NCBI GenBank assembly: GCA_020025035.1
Contig: JAHHSU010000056.1
Span: 1-6,932 of the forward strand
Reading direction: 5' to 3'
Length of the DNA stretch: 6,932 nucleotides
Origin: Thomasclavelia sp.
Lineage (GTDB): Bacteria > Bacillota_I > Bacilli_A > Erysipelotrichales > Coprobacillaceae
A program made the translations under genes and the position numbers. The notes beneath the pieces were generated by a model, which was not told the origin of the DNA, made no database searches, and worked only from the letters and a program-made list of their open reading frames with translations. This document shows, piece after piece, positions 1 to 5,954 of this stretch (position 1 is the first letter of the stretch; each line of letters begins with the position of its first letter).

Positions 1-732
1 TACCAAGATGAAAGTCAAGTAACAAATCTTACTTCTCAAGCAAATGTAACAGTGGATTTATATGCAATATGGAAAAAAGATGGATATATTATTCAATATG
101 ATAGTAATAGTGGATTAGGAAAAATGGATCAAAGTGATATACCATTTAGTGAATCTACGATGTTACAAACAAACCTATTTAGTAAAGAAGGATATACATT
201 TAAAGGGTGGTCATTAGTACCAAATGGAGAAGTGATTTATACAGATCAAAGTAGTGTTGTTGATTTATCTTCTAAGAAAGATGACATTATTGTTTTGTAT
301 GCAGTATGGCAACCAAATCTTTATACAGTTAGATTTAATGCTAATGGAGCAAATGGGATAATGGAACCTCAATCAATGGTATATGATAATACTGTTAGAT
401 TAAATTCAAATATGTTTACAAAAGAAGGATATACGTTTAAAGGATGGGCATTAACTCCAAATGGAGAGGTAGTATATCAAGATGTTCAAGATATTGTAAA
501 TATATCTAATAAAAATTTAGATACTGTAGATTTATACGCAGTATGGCAGGCTAATCAAATAGATCCAACAACTGATAATAATACAGTTATTACTAATTTA
601 GATCATTCAACAACAAATAATGAACATCCAAAAACAATGGACACAATATATCACTCTATCTATTTTTATGGATTAATGATTATAGCTGCACTAGGAATTT
701 TGATTAATCAAAAAAGAAAATATAAGAAATAG
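1..732 (+). CDS. InlB B-repeat (Listeria-Bacteroides repeat) surface protein, C-terminal part
   Basis: The reading frame is open to the left window edge, so this is the last 243 codons of a longer gene that ends with TAG at 730-732; the real start lies upstream. What is visible is the tail of one repeat (1-72) and two full 79-residue repeats (73-309 and 310-546). Each has the InlB B-repeat/Flg_new hallmarks: an aromatic-rich beta strand, GYTFKGW, an NGEVxY turn and a closing LYAxW. A Thr/Asn-rich spacer follows, then HPKTMD (625-642), one hydrophobic helix (about YFYGLMIIAALGILI) and a KRKYKK tail. This is the architecture of a secreted, wall- or membrane-anchored surface protein. Such repeats are found in adhesins and internalin-like proteins, but the N-terminal effector part is missing here, so no specific ligand can be given. 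Confidence 0.9.
   Translation, partial: YQDESQVTNLTSQANVTVDLYAIWKKDGYIIQYDSNSGLGKMDQSDIPFSESTMLQTNLFSKEGYTFKGWSLVPNGEVIYTDQSSVVDLSSKKDDIIVLYAVWQPNLYTVRFNANGANGIMEPQSMVYDNTVRLNSNMFTKEGYTFKGWALTPNGEVVYQDVQDIVNISNKNLDTVDLYAVWQANQIDPTTDNNTVITNLDHSTTNNEHPKTMDTIYHSIYFYGLMIIAALGILINQKRKYKK
73..309 (+). repeat. InlB B-type repeat unit, first complete copy (79 codons)
   Basis: This 237-nt unit runs from just after one LYAIW tryptophan to the next LYAVW tryptophan. It carries GYTFKGW at 190-210. It aligns without gaps to the following unit and to the 24-residue partial unit at the window start; the conserved tryptophans are exactly 79 residues apart. Confidence 0.85.
310..546 (+). repeat. InlB B-type repeat unit, second complete copy (79 codons)
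   Basis: This unit has the same 237-nt length and register as the preceding copy, with GYTFKGW at 427-447 and LYAVW at its end. Its N-terminal strand (YTVRFNANGA) is closer to the usual Flg_new consensus than that of the first copy (YIIQYDSNSG). It is the last repeat before the spacer and anchor. Confidence 0.85.
625..729 (+). other. Sortase-like C-terminal anchor with divergent HPKTMD motif
   Basis: The last 35 codons encode HPKTMD, a short polar stretch, one hydrophobic helix and a positively charged end (KRKYKK). The layout and spacing are those of a cell-wall sorting signal. However, the canonical LPxTG-D is replaced by H-P-K-T-M-D, so the Leu and the Gly at the cleavage bond are absent. 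P, K, T and D are retained. It may be recognised by a sortase of altered specificity, or it may act only as a membrane anchor. Confidence 0.6.
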
Positions 733-805
733 TTTTAAGTTAAAGTAGATATTATGATTGAAATATTTATTGTGAATGTATTTAAATTAAAATATCAAGG
801 TAGTT

Positions 806-835
806 AAAAAAGAACGTTTATACACGTTCTTTTTT
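806..835 (+). terminator. Rho-independent terminator of the surface-protein gene
   Basis: A perfect 12-bp stem pairs 806-817 with 824-835 around a six-base loop (TTATAC). The left arm begins with A6 and the right arm ends in T6, so the hairpin carries its own U-tract and could work in both directions. It lies about 75 bp after the stop codon of the surface-protein gene. Confidence 0.85.
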
Positions 836-915
836 ATTTCCAGAAAAAAATATTAACTGGAAAATATAACATATTAAATAGATTGTAGAAATTGTATAAT
901 TTAATATAAAAGAAA

Positions 916-956
916 AGATCTTAGAAGTTAGTTATACAATCTAACTTTTAAGATCT
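916..956 (-). terminator. Probable terminator of the DUF454 gene (16-bp hairpin)
   Basis: Positions 916-931 pair with 941-956 (16 bp, one G-T wobble) around a nine-base loop. Read on the minus strand, the hairpin is followed by TTTTCTTTTATATT, a suitable U-rich tail. It lies about 75 bp beyond the stop of the minus-strand gene. On the plus strand no T-run follows, so the minus orientation is favoured. The rest of the 733-1029 gap shows no supportable gene on either strand. Confidence 0.7.
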
Positions 957-1029
957 AAGTAAGTTTATTGGTAAAATAATAAATTTTTTAATAATATTGA
1001 ACAAATTATCTTTTAAATCAAGATATATT

Positions 1030-1416
1030 TTATCCAATTTTTGTTTCCTGAATTGTGTCAATTTTAAAGAAAAAGTAGTAGTATTTATAGATAATAAGTA
1101 ATATAAGAAAAATTTTAATATGAATACTATCTAATATAACGAGTGGGAATATCATCATTACATCTGCAAATATTAAAATACTTAATTTTGTTTTTAGTGT
1201 CATTGCTTTGTGCGTTACAAAATCTTCTAAATATTTTTGGTATATTTTAGTTTTAATAAACCAACAATGAAATCTTTTAGAACCTTTTGCAAAACAATAG
1301 GAAGCTAATAATAAAAATGGTGTAGTTGGTAATACAGGTAAAACAATACCTATACATCCTAATACTAAACTAATTATCCCAATAGTGATATATAAAGGTT
1401 TAATAATAGCTGTCAT
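1030..1416 (-). CDS. DUF454/YbaN-family small membrane protein
   Basis: A 128-residue membrane protein with the diagnostic DUF454 (PF04304, E. coli YbaN) block at residues 26-53: LPVLPTTPFLLLASYCFAKG followed by SKRFHCWF. Hydrophobic segments lie at about residues 7-25, 28-43, 79-95 and 100-117. The length matches the family (about 120-130). The ATG at 1416-1414 is preceded by AAGGAGG (1430-1424) at good spacing, so the start is secure. The biochemical role of the family is not established; it is an inner-membrane protein. It is transcribed divergently from the CydDC-like operon, and its promoter contains a strong palindrome, so it is probably regulated by a DNA-binding repressor. The C-terminus beyond about residue 117 is variable and not informative. 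Confidence 0.85.
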   Translation of the reverse strand: MTAIIKPLYITIGIISLVLGCIGIVLPVLPTTPFLLLASYCFAKGSKRFHCWFIKTKIYQKYLEDFVTHKAMTLKTKLSILIFADVMMIFPLVILDSIHIKIFLILLIIYKYYYFFFKIDTIQETKIG

Positions 1417-1441
1417 GAAAATTCCTCCTTTGTTATATTAG

Positions 1442-1465
1442 TTATGTTAGACTATTCTAACATAA
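1442..1465. promoter_or_regulatory. 24-bp interrupted palindrome, candidate repressor operator
   Basis: The 10-bp arms TTATGTTAGA (1442-1451) and TCTAACATAA (1456-1465) are perfect inverted repeats separated by CTAT. The element fills the spacer and covers the -10 of the minus-strand promoter, the classic position for repression by a dimeric regulator. There is no T-run after it and it lies in a promoter rather than downstream of a gene, so it is not a terminator. The regulator is not identified. Single half-like hexamers (AACATA at 1501-1506, ATGTTA at 1549-1554) lie nearer the divergent promoter. Confidence 0.6.
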
Positions 1466-1472
1466 ATGTCAA
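1444..1472 (-). promoter_or_regulatory. Sigma-A-type promoter of the DUF454 gene
   Basis: On the minus strand, TTGACA (1472-1467) is a perfect -35. After exactly 17 bases comes TAACAT (1449-1444), a 4/6 match to the -10. The predicted transcription start is near 1437, giving a leader of about 20 nt that contains the AAGGAGG Shine-Dalgarno. Confidence 0.7.
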
Positions 1473-1529
1473 ATCATTTAATTTGTAATATGTATTATAG
1501 AACATAGGTTTATTAAAAAAGCAAATTTA

Positions 1530-1558
1530 TTTACATAAAGATTAAAAAATGTTATATT
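1530..1558 (+). promoter_or_regulatory. Sigma-A-type promoter of the cydDC-like operon
   Basis: TTTACA (1530-1535, 5/6 match to the -35) is followed after exactly 17 bases by TATATT (1553-1558, 5/6 match to the -10). Transcription would start near 1565, about 60 nt upstream of the first gene's ATG. Confidence 0.6.
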
Positions 1559-1583
1559 AAATTGCAATAAATGTAGACAAACG

Positions 1584-1625
1584 AAAGGAGGACAAAGTCA
1601 TTTTGATGATTTTGTATTAAAAATT
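1584..1625 (+). promoter_or_regulatory. Remote Shine-Dalgarno with intervening hairpin and mini-ORF before cydD
   Basis: The only strong Shine-Dalgarno, AAAGGAGG at 1584-1591, lies 34 nt before the ATG at 1626, far more than the usual 5-10 nt. In the cydD frame there is no ATG, GTG or TTG closer to it. Between them, 1593-1600 can pair with 1607-1614 (8 bp, one G-U, six-base loop), which would cut the effective spacing to about 12 nt. The same stretch also holds a tiny frame TTG-ATG-ATT-TTG-TAT-TAA (1603-1620) that stops five bases before the cydD ATG. Either arrangement could control cydD translation. Confidence 0.45.
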
Positions 1626-3350
1626 ATGATTAATAAACGTTTAATGAAAGAAGCACCTAAAGCTACTAAGTATGTATACCAACAAGTCTTTATTCAATGG
1701 TTATCATTGCTTTGTAATATTTTGATTGTGTTAACTGTCTCTAAAATATTATCTATGTTATTTTTTAGATCGTTAACTTATCAGGCACTTGCTTTTTGTG
1801 TGTTAATATTAGCAGTATTAATGTTGGTTAGAATGTATTTAGTAAGGATACAGTCTTTATATTCTTATAAGGCAAGTAAGGATATTAAATTTCTTTTTAG
1901 AAATAAAATATATCGTAAATTATTGGAAATTAGGTATGATTATCGTAGTAATTTTTCAACAAGTGAATTAGTACAATTAAGTGTTGAGGGAGTAGATCAG
2001 CTTGAAATTTATTTTGGAAGGTATTTGCCACAATTTTTTTACAGTATGCTTGCTCCAATTACCTTATTTATTATTTTAGCTAGAATTGACTTAATAAGTT
2101 CATTAGTATTGTTGTGTTGTGTTCCTTTAATACCTATTTCTATTATAGTAGTACAAAAAATTGCTAAAAAGTTGTTATCAAAATATTGGACAATTTATGC
2201 TAATTTAGGGGATAGTTTTCTTGAAAATTTACAAGGTCTTACAACATTGAAAATATATCAAGCAGATGAATTTAAACACCAACAAATGAATAAAGAAGCA
2301 GAAAATTTTAGAAAAGTTACTATGAAGGTATTATCTATGCAATTAAATAGTATTACTGTTATGGATATTGTTGCATATGGTGGGGCTGCAATTGGAAGTA
2401 TTGTCGCATTAAATAACTATGCATCTGGATCTATTTCATTGTTTGGAGTTATATCAATTATATTATTAAGTGCAGAATTTTTCTTGCCATTAAGACTTCT
2501 AGGTTCTTATTTTCATATTGCAATGAATGGGATTGCAGCAAGTGAAAAAATTTATCGATTATTAGATTATCAAGCAACAGATGGTAATAAACTTATTTTA
2601 GATAATCAAAAGTTTAGTATTGTGACTAAAAATTTATCGTATGGTTATGATACAAATAATTTTGTATTACATAATATTGATATAGAGTTTAATGAAGATG
2701 GTTTTTATGGGATTGTTGGAGAAAGTGGTTCAGGAAAAAGTACGCTTGCTAAAGTTATAATGGGAATGGAAAAAGATTATGAAGGTTCTGTTTTAGTCCA
2801 AAATATAGAACGTAATGAACTTCAAAATCAATCATTTTACGAAAATGTTGTCTATATAGGGCACCAACCCTTTTTAATAAAAGGAACTGTAAAAGATAAT
2901 TTGTTGATTGCTAATGATCAATTATCTGATGATGAAATGGAAGTAGCATTAAAAAAAGTGAATTTATATGATTTTTTACAAAACCAACAAGGACTTGATA
3001 CTCATATAGAAGAATCTGGAAGTAATTTATCTGGAGGCCAAAAACAACGTTTATCACTTGCTATAGCATTATTAAAAAATGCTAAGTGTTATATTTTTGA
3101 TGAAGCAACAAGTAATATTGATGTTGAAAGTGAAGAATGTATTCTATCTGTTATTAAAGAGTTGTCAAAGCAATGTATGGTTATTATGATTACGCATAGA
3201 TTAAAATCAATTAAAGAAAGTGATTGTATTTATGTATTAGAAAACGGAAGATTAGTTGAAAAAGGAAAACATGATCAGTTAATGAATGAGAAGGTTTATT
3301 CTAAAATGTATCGTTTTCAAGAAGAATTAGAAGCGGTAAGGGGGGAATAA
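1626..3350 (+). CDS. cydD: CydD-like ABC exporter half-transporter (TMD-NBD)
   Basis: A 574-residue half-transporter, close to the usual CydD length. The transmembrane domain covers about residues 1-310; the CydD-type segments EIYFGRYLPQFFYSMLAP and SFLENLQGLTTLKIYQADE are clear. The nucleotide-binding domain (about 330-574) is complete: Walker A GESGSGKST at 365-373 (Lys371), signature LSGGQKQR at 468-475, Walker B YIFDE with Asp492 and catalytic Glu493, and H-loop His524. The partner is the next gene, one base after this stop. In E. coli CydDC acts in the cytoplasmic membrane and is tied to thiol export, haem handling and cytochrome bd assembly. The substrate here cannot be read from sequence. 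The start at MINKRL fits family N-termini, although its Shine-Dalgarno is unusually distant. A general multidrug-type exporter remains possible. Confidence 0.8.
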   Translation: MINKRLMKEAPKATKYVYQQVFIQWLSLLCNILIVLTVSKILSMLFFRSLTYQALAFCVLILAVLMLVRMYLVRIQSLYSYKASKDIKFLFRNKIYRKLLEIRYDYRSNFSTSELVQLSVEGVDQLEIYFGRYLPQFFYSMLAPITLFIILARIDLISSLVLLCCVPLIPISIIVVQKIAKKLLSKYWTIYANLGDSFLENLQGLTTLKIYQADEFKHQQMNKEAENFRKVTMKVLSMQLNSITVMDIVAYGGAAIGSIVALNNYASGSISLFGVISIILLSAEFFLPLRLLGSYFHIAMNGIAASEKIYRLLDYQATDGNKLILDNQKFSIVTKNLSYGYDTNNFVLHNIDIEFNEDGFYGIVGESGSGKSTLAKVIMGMEKDYEGSVLVQNIERNELQNQSFYENVVYIGHQPFLIKGTVKDNLLIANDQLSDDEMEVALKKVNLYDFLQNQQGLDTHIEESGSNLSGGQKQRLSLAIALLKNAKCYIFDEATSNIDVESEECILSVIKELSKQCMVIMITHRLKSIKESDCIYVLENGRLVEKGKHDQLMNEKVYSKMYRFQEELEAVRGE

Positions 3351-3351
3351 A

Positions 3352-5010
3352 ATGGAAAAGGAATATAAGAATATCACAGTAATGTATAAAATGATTGGGC
3401 TGATAGTTCCATTATTAGGGTATATGTTTATTGCGGTGGTAACAGGAGTATTAGGTTTTTTATGCGCTATACTTATTCCAGTTAGTGCGACTATTTTTAT
3501 AGTTCAACAATTAAATTTAGTACATTGGTTTACACCAACTTCAATATTAATTTTTATGGTGATTATTGCATTATTAAGAGGAATTTTACACTATATTGAA
3601 CAAGCATGTAATCATTATATTGCTTTTAAACTTCTTGCAATATTAAGAGATAAAATATTTAGAAAATTACGTCAACTTTCACCTGCTAAATTAGAAGGAA
3701 GAGATAAGGGAAATTTAATTTCTTTAATTACTTCAGATATTGAATTATTAGAGGTGTTTTATGCTCATACAATTTCTCCTATATTGATTGCTATTGTTAC
3801 TTGTGTAATTTTATTGTATGCATTTTTAAGAATGCATCCTGCTTATTTTGTGATTGCATTAGTTGCTTACTTATGTGTTGGAGTAGTTATTCCACTTCAA
3901 ATAAGTAAAAAAGGAAGAGAAATTGGTGATAAATGTAGAAAAAGCATGGGCGAATTAAGTAGTACAACATTAGAATCTATACGAGGGCTAAATATGATTT
4001 TACAGTACAATCAAGGAGAAAAAAGATTAAACAAAATGTATTGTCAAAGTAATGATGTTAATGCCTTACAAAAAGTTTTAAAAAAGATAGAAGGAATTGG
4101 TGTTAGCTATAGTAGTTTTGCAATTCATTTCTTTTCTATTTTAATGGCTCTATTTGGAATTAAATTATATTATAACGGAGTAATTGGTTTTGAAATGGTA
4201 ATTATTCCAACCGTTTTATTATTTTCTAGTTTTGGTCCTGTCATTGCATTAGCAAATGTTTCTAATAATTTATTATTAACTTTAGCAAGTGGAAGACGTG
4301 TTATTCAATTATTAGAAGAAAATCCAATCGTAGAAGATGTATCTAGTGATAATTACATTAAAGCTGGAGATATTAAAATGAATCACATTAATTTTTCATA
4401 TGATAAGGAATTGATTATAGATAACGTAAACGAAGTGATTGTAAAAGGTGAAATTACAGGAATACATGGAAAAAGCGGTTCTGGTAAGAGTACTTTATTG
4501 AAACTATTAATGCGTTTTTATGATGTTACAAGTGGCTCAGTTACAATTAATGAAAAAAATATCAGTACGATCGATACTAATAATTTACGACAATTAGAAA
4601 GCTTTGTGACACAAGATGCTGTTTTATTTCACGATTCGATATTAAATAATATTAAAATAGGTAAATTAGATGCTACTGAAGATGAAGTGATAGAGGCATG
4701 CAAAAAAGCCAATATTCATGATTTTATATGTAGTTTGGACCAAGGATATCATACAAGTATTGAAGAGTTAGGAGATTCACTATCAGGTGGTCAAAAACAA
4801 AGATTGTCATTAGCTAGGGCATTTTTACATGATGGACAATATATTTTACTTGATGAACCAACAAGTAACTTAGATATATTAAACGAAAGTTGGATATTAA
4901 AATCACTACAAGAGTTAACTGATAAAACAGTTATTTTAGTGTCACATCGTGAATCTACAATGGGAATATGCAACAAAGTTATTGAAATGAATAAAGGAAG
5001 AGTTAGTTAA
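3352..5010 (+). CDS. cydC: CydC-like ABC exporter half-transporter (TMD-NBD)
   Basis: A 552-residue partner of the preceding half-transporter. Its TMD (about 1-320) has the CydC-type stretch FRKLRQLSPAKLEGRDKGNL with LITSDIELLEVFYAHTISP just after. The NBD is intact: Walker A GKSGSGKST at 373-381 (Lys379), signature LSGGQKQR at 477-484, Walker B ILLDE with Asp501 and Glu502, and H-loop His532. Both NBDs of the pair therefore keep a catalytic glutamate, so neither site looks degenerate. The ATG lies one base after the cydD stop, with AGGGGGG at 3339-3345 as ribosome-binding site, so translation is probably coupled. The NBDs would power export by the CydDC-type heterodimer across the cytoplasmic membrane. 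The CydC assignment rests on the TMD wording and on the pairing; the substrate is unknown. Confidence 0.8.
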   Translation: MEKEYKNITVMYKMIGLIVPLLGYMFIAVVTGVLGFLCAILIPVSATIFIVQQLNLVHWFTPTSILIFMVIIALLRGILHYIEQACNHYIAFKLLAILRDKIFRKLRQLSPAKLEGRDKGNLISLITSDIELLEVFYAHTISPILIAIVTCVILLYAFLRMHPAYFVIALVAYLCVGVVIPLQISKKGREIGDKCRKSMGELSSTTLESIRGLNMILQYNQGEKRLNKMYCQSNDVNALQKVLKKIEGIGVSYSSFAIHFFSILMALFGIKLYYNGVIGFEMVIIPTVLLFSSFGPVIALANVSNNLLLTLASGRRVIQLLEENPIVEDVSSDNYIKAGDIKMNHINFSYDKELIIDNVNEVIVKGEITGIHGKSGSGKSTLLKLLMRFYDVTSGSVTINEKNISTIDTNNLRQLESFVTQDAVLFHDSILNNIKIGKLDATEDEVIEACKKANIHDFICSLDQGYHTSIEELGDSLSGGQKQRLSLARAFLHDGQYILLDEPTSNLDILNESWILKSLQELTDKTVILVSHRESTMGICNKVIEMNKGRVS

Positions 5011-5012
5011 CA

Positions 5013-5324
5013 ATGGATATTGAGAAAAAGACCAAAAAGGAAAAAGAAATCATTGAATATATGATTAAATATTATTGTAAGAAAAAACATAATAGTAAGA
5101 TAACTTGTGATGAATGTAATCAATTAATCAATTATGCATTTACTCGCATTGAAAAATGTCCTTTTAAGGAAACAAAAACATTCTGTAGCGCATGCAAGGT
5201 TCATTGTTATCAAAAAGAAATGAAAGAGAAAATTCAATCTGTTATGAGATTTAGTGGTCCTAGAATGATCTTTCATAAACCAATACCAGCATTGCATCAT
5301 ATGTTAATTACTCTTAAAAGATAA
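5013..5324 (+). CDS. YgbA / nitrous oxide-stimulated promoter family protein
   Basis: A 103-residue cytoplasmic protein matching the YgbA_NO family (PF11756; E. coli YgbA is slightly longer). Family features visible are an N-terminal EKEIIEYMIKYYC, C-x2-C at 32/35 followed by INYAFTRIEKCPF, C-x2-C-x2-HC at 58/61/64/65, and VMRFSGPRM at 77-85. There are seven cysteines (22, 32, 35, 49, 58, 61, 65), suggesting metal or Fe-S binding or thiol chemistry; that is an inference. In enterobacteria ygbA belongs to the NsrR nitrosative-stress regulon, but its reaction is not known to me. The ATG is two bases after the cydC stop, with a modest AAAGGA at 4993-4998 inside cydC, so it is almost certainly co-translated with the exporter. 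No signal peptide or membrane segment is seen. Confidence 0.85.
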   Translation: MDIEKKTKKEKEIIEYMIKYYCKKKHNSKITCDECNQLINYAFTRIEKCPFKETKTFCSACKVHCYQKEMKEKIQSVMRFSGPRMIFHKPIPALHHMLITLKR

Positions 5325-5377
5325 TGTTCTATACTAGTATAATTTTATATTAGATATAAGAGTCAAAATTAGATAGG

Positions 5378-5408
5378 ATAGTTGAAGAATATTCTTCAAC
5401 TATTTTTA
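5378..5408 (+). terminator. Rho-independent terminator of the cydDC-ygbA operon
   Basis: A perfect 26-bp palindrome at 5378-5403 can fold as an 11-bp stem (5378-5388 with 5393-5403) with an ATAT loop, followed at once by the T-run of TATTTTTATA. The upstream flank is not A-rich, so it works only in the plus direction. It lies about 55 bp after the ygbA stop. Confidence 0.85.
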
Positions 5409-5445
5409 TATTAATTATTGTAATGATAATTTTGTAGTTAGCAGG

Positions 5446-5475
5446 TTGTAAAAGATTGTAGTATAGAGTTATAGT
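5446..5475 (+). promoter_or_regulatory. Possible promoter of the NfeD-SPFH operon
   Basis: TTGTAA (5446-5451, 4/6 match) and TATAGT (5470-5475, 5/6 match) are separated by 18 bp, just after the preceding terminator and before the Shine-Dalgarno of the NfeD gene. A promoter is needed here because the upstream operon is terminated, but this exact pair is only the best candidate in an AT-rich stretch. Confidence 0.4.
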
Positions 5476-5493
5476 TTAAATTATTTTTTAAAG

Positions 5494-5500
5494 AAGGAGG
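5494..5500 (+). promoter_or_regulatory. Shine-Dalgarno that fixes the TTG start of the NfeD gene
   Basis: AAGGAGG at 5494-5500 lies nine bases before TTG at 5510. There is no ATG in this frame until far inside the C-terminal domain, and the first membrane segment begins at once, so TTG is the start. Confidence 0.85.
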
Positions 5501-5509
5501 AATAATAGA

Positions 5510-5932
5510 TTGCAGGAATTTTGTTGGTTATTCTTATTTGTTTTGTTTTTAGTAATTGAAATTATTTCGCTAGGATTAACTACAATATGGTTTGCTTTAG
5601 GAGCAATTGTAGCATATATTATTACATTAGTTACACATAGCTGGCTAATAGAATTTGTTGTTTTTTTATTAGTTTCAATTTTATCGTTTTTATATACTAG
5701 ACCTATTGCAATAAAATATTTTAACTTTAAACGTACTGCAACAAATATAGAAACGTTAGTAGGACAAAATGCGCTTGTATTAGAAACGATCGATTCATTA
5801 CATAATACAGGAAAAGTTGAAGTTCATGGTCAAGAGTGGTCGGCTAAATCAATAAATCCTAGTATGATTTTAGAAAAAGGCAAGGTTGTAATTATTGAAG
5901 GAATAGAAGGAGTAAAATTAGTTGTAAAATAA
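5510..5932 (+). CDS. Short NfeD-family membrane protein
   Basis: A 140-residue protein of the short NfeD class, without the N-terminal ClpP-like protease domain of long NfeD proteins. Residues about 3-65 form hydrophobic segments in the family pattern (FLVIEIISLGLTTIWFALGA, then two further helices). After FLYTRPIAIKYF the soluble C-terminal part (about 75-140) reads as the OB-like NfeD domain: LVGQNALVLETI, GKVEVHGQEWSAKS and GKVVIIEGIEGVKLVV. The start is TTG, supported by the Shine-Dalgarno. The SPFH gene follows 22 bp later. NfeD and stomatin-like proteins are commonly encoded together and are thought to interact at the cytoplasmic membrane, with the OB-like domain facing the partner. The molecular role is not established. 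Confidence 0.9.
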   Translation: MQEFCWLFLFVLFLVIEIISLGLTTIWFALGAIVAYIITLVTHSWLIEFVVFLLVSILSFLYTRPIAIKYFNFKRTATNIETLVGQNALVLETIDSLHNTGKVEVHGQEWSAKSINPSMILEKGKVVIIEGIEGVKLVVK

Positions 5933-5954
5933 TAAGTAATAGGGAGGACAAAAG

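Noticed and set aside
52..732. Treating GTG at 52 as the true start of the surface protein
   Set aside because: The frame is open to position 1, and the upstream residues align without gaps to the ends of the two complete repeats, so the gene continues beyond the window.
893..956. Plus-strand small RNA starting from TATAAT at 895-900 and ending at the 916-956 hairpin
   Set aside because: There is no credible -35 and no T-run after the hairpin on the plus strand; the minus-strand terminator explanation is simpler.
1442..1465. The palindrome as a terminator between divergent genes
   Set aside because: It lies inside a consensus promoter upstream of both genes, and no T-tract follows in either direction.
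4791..4976. Minus-strand 61-codon open frame inside the CydC NBD
   Set aside because: It lies antisense to the signature and Walker B region of a clearly coding gene, has no ribosome-binding site and encodes nothing recognisable.
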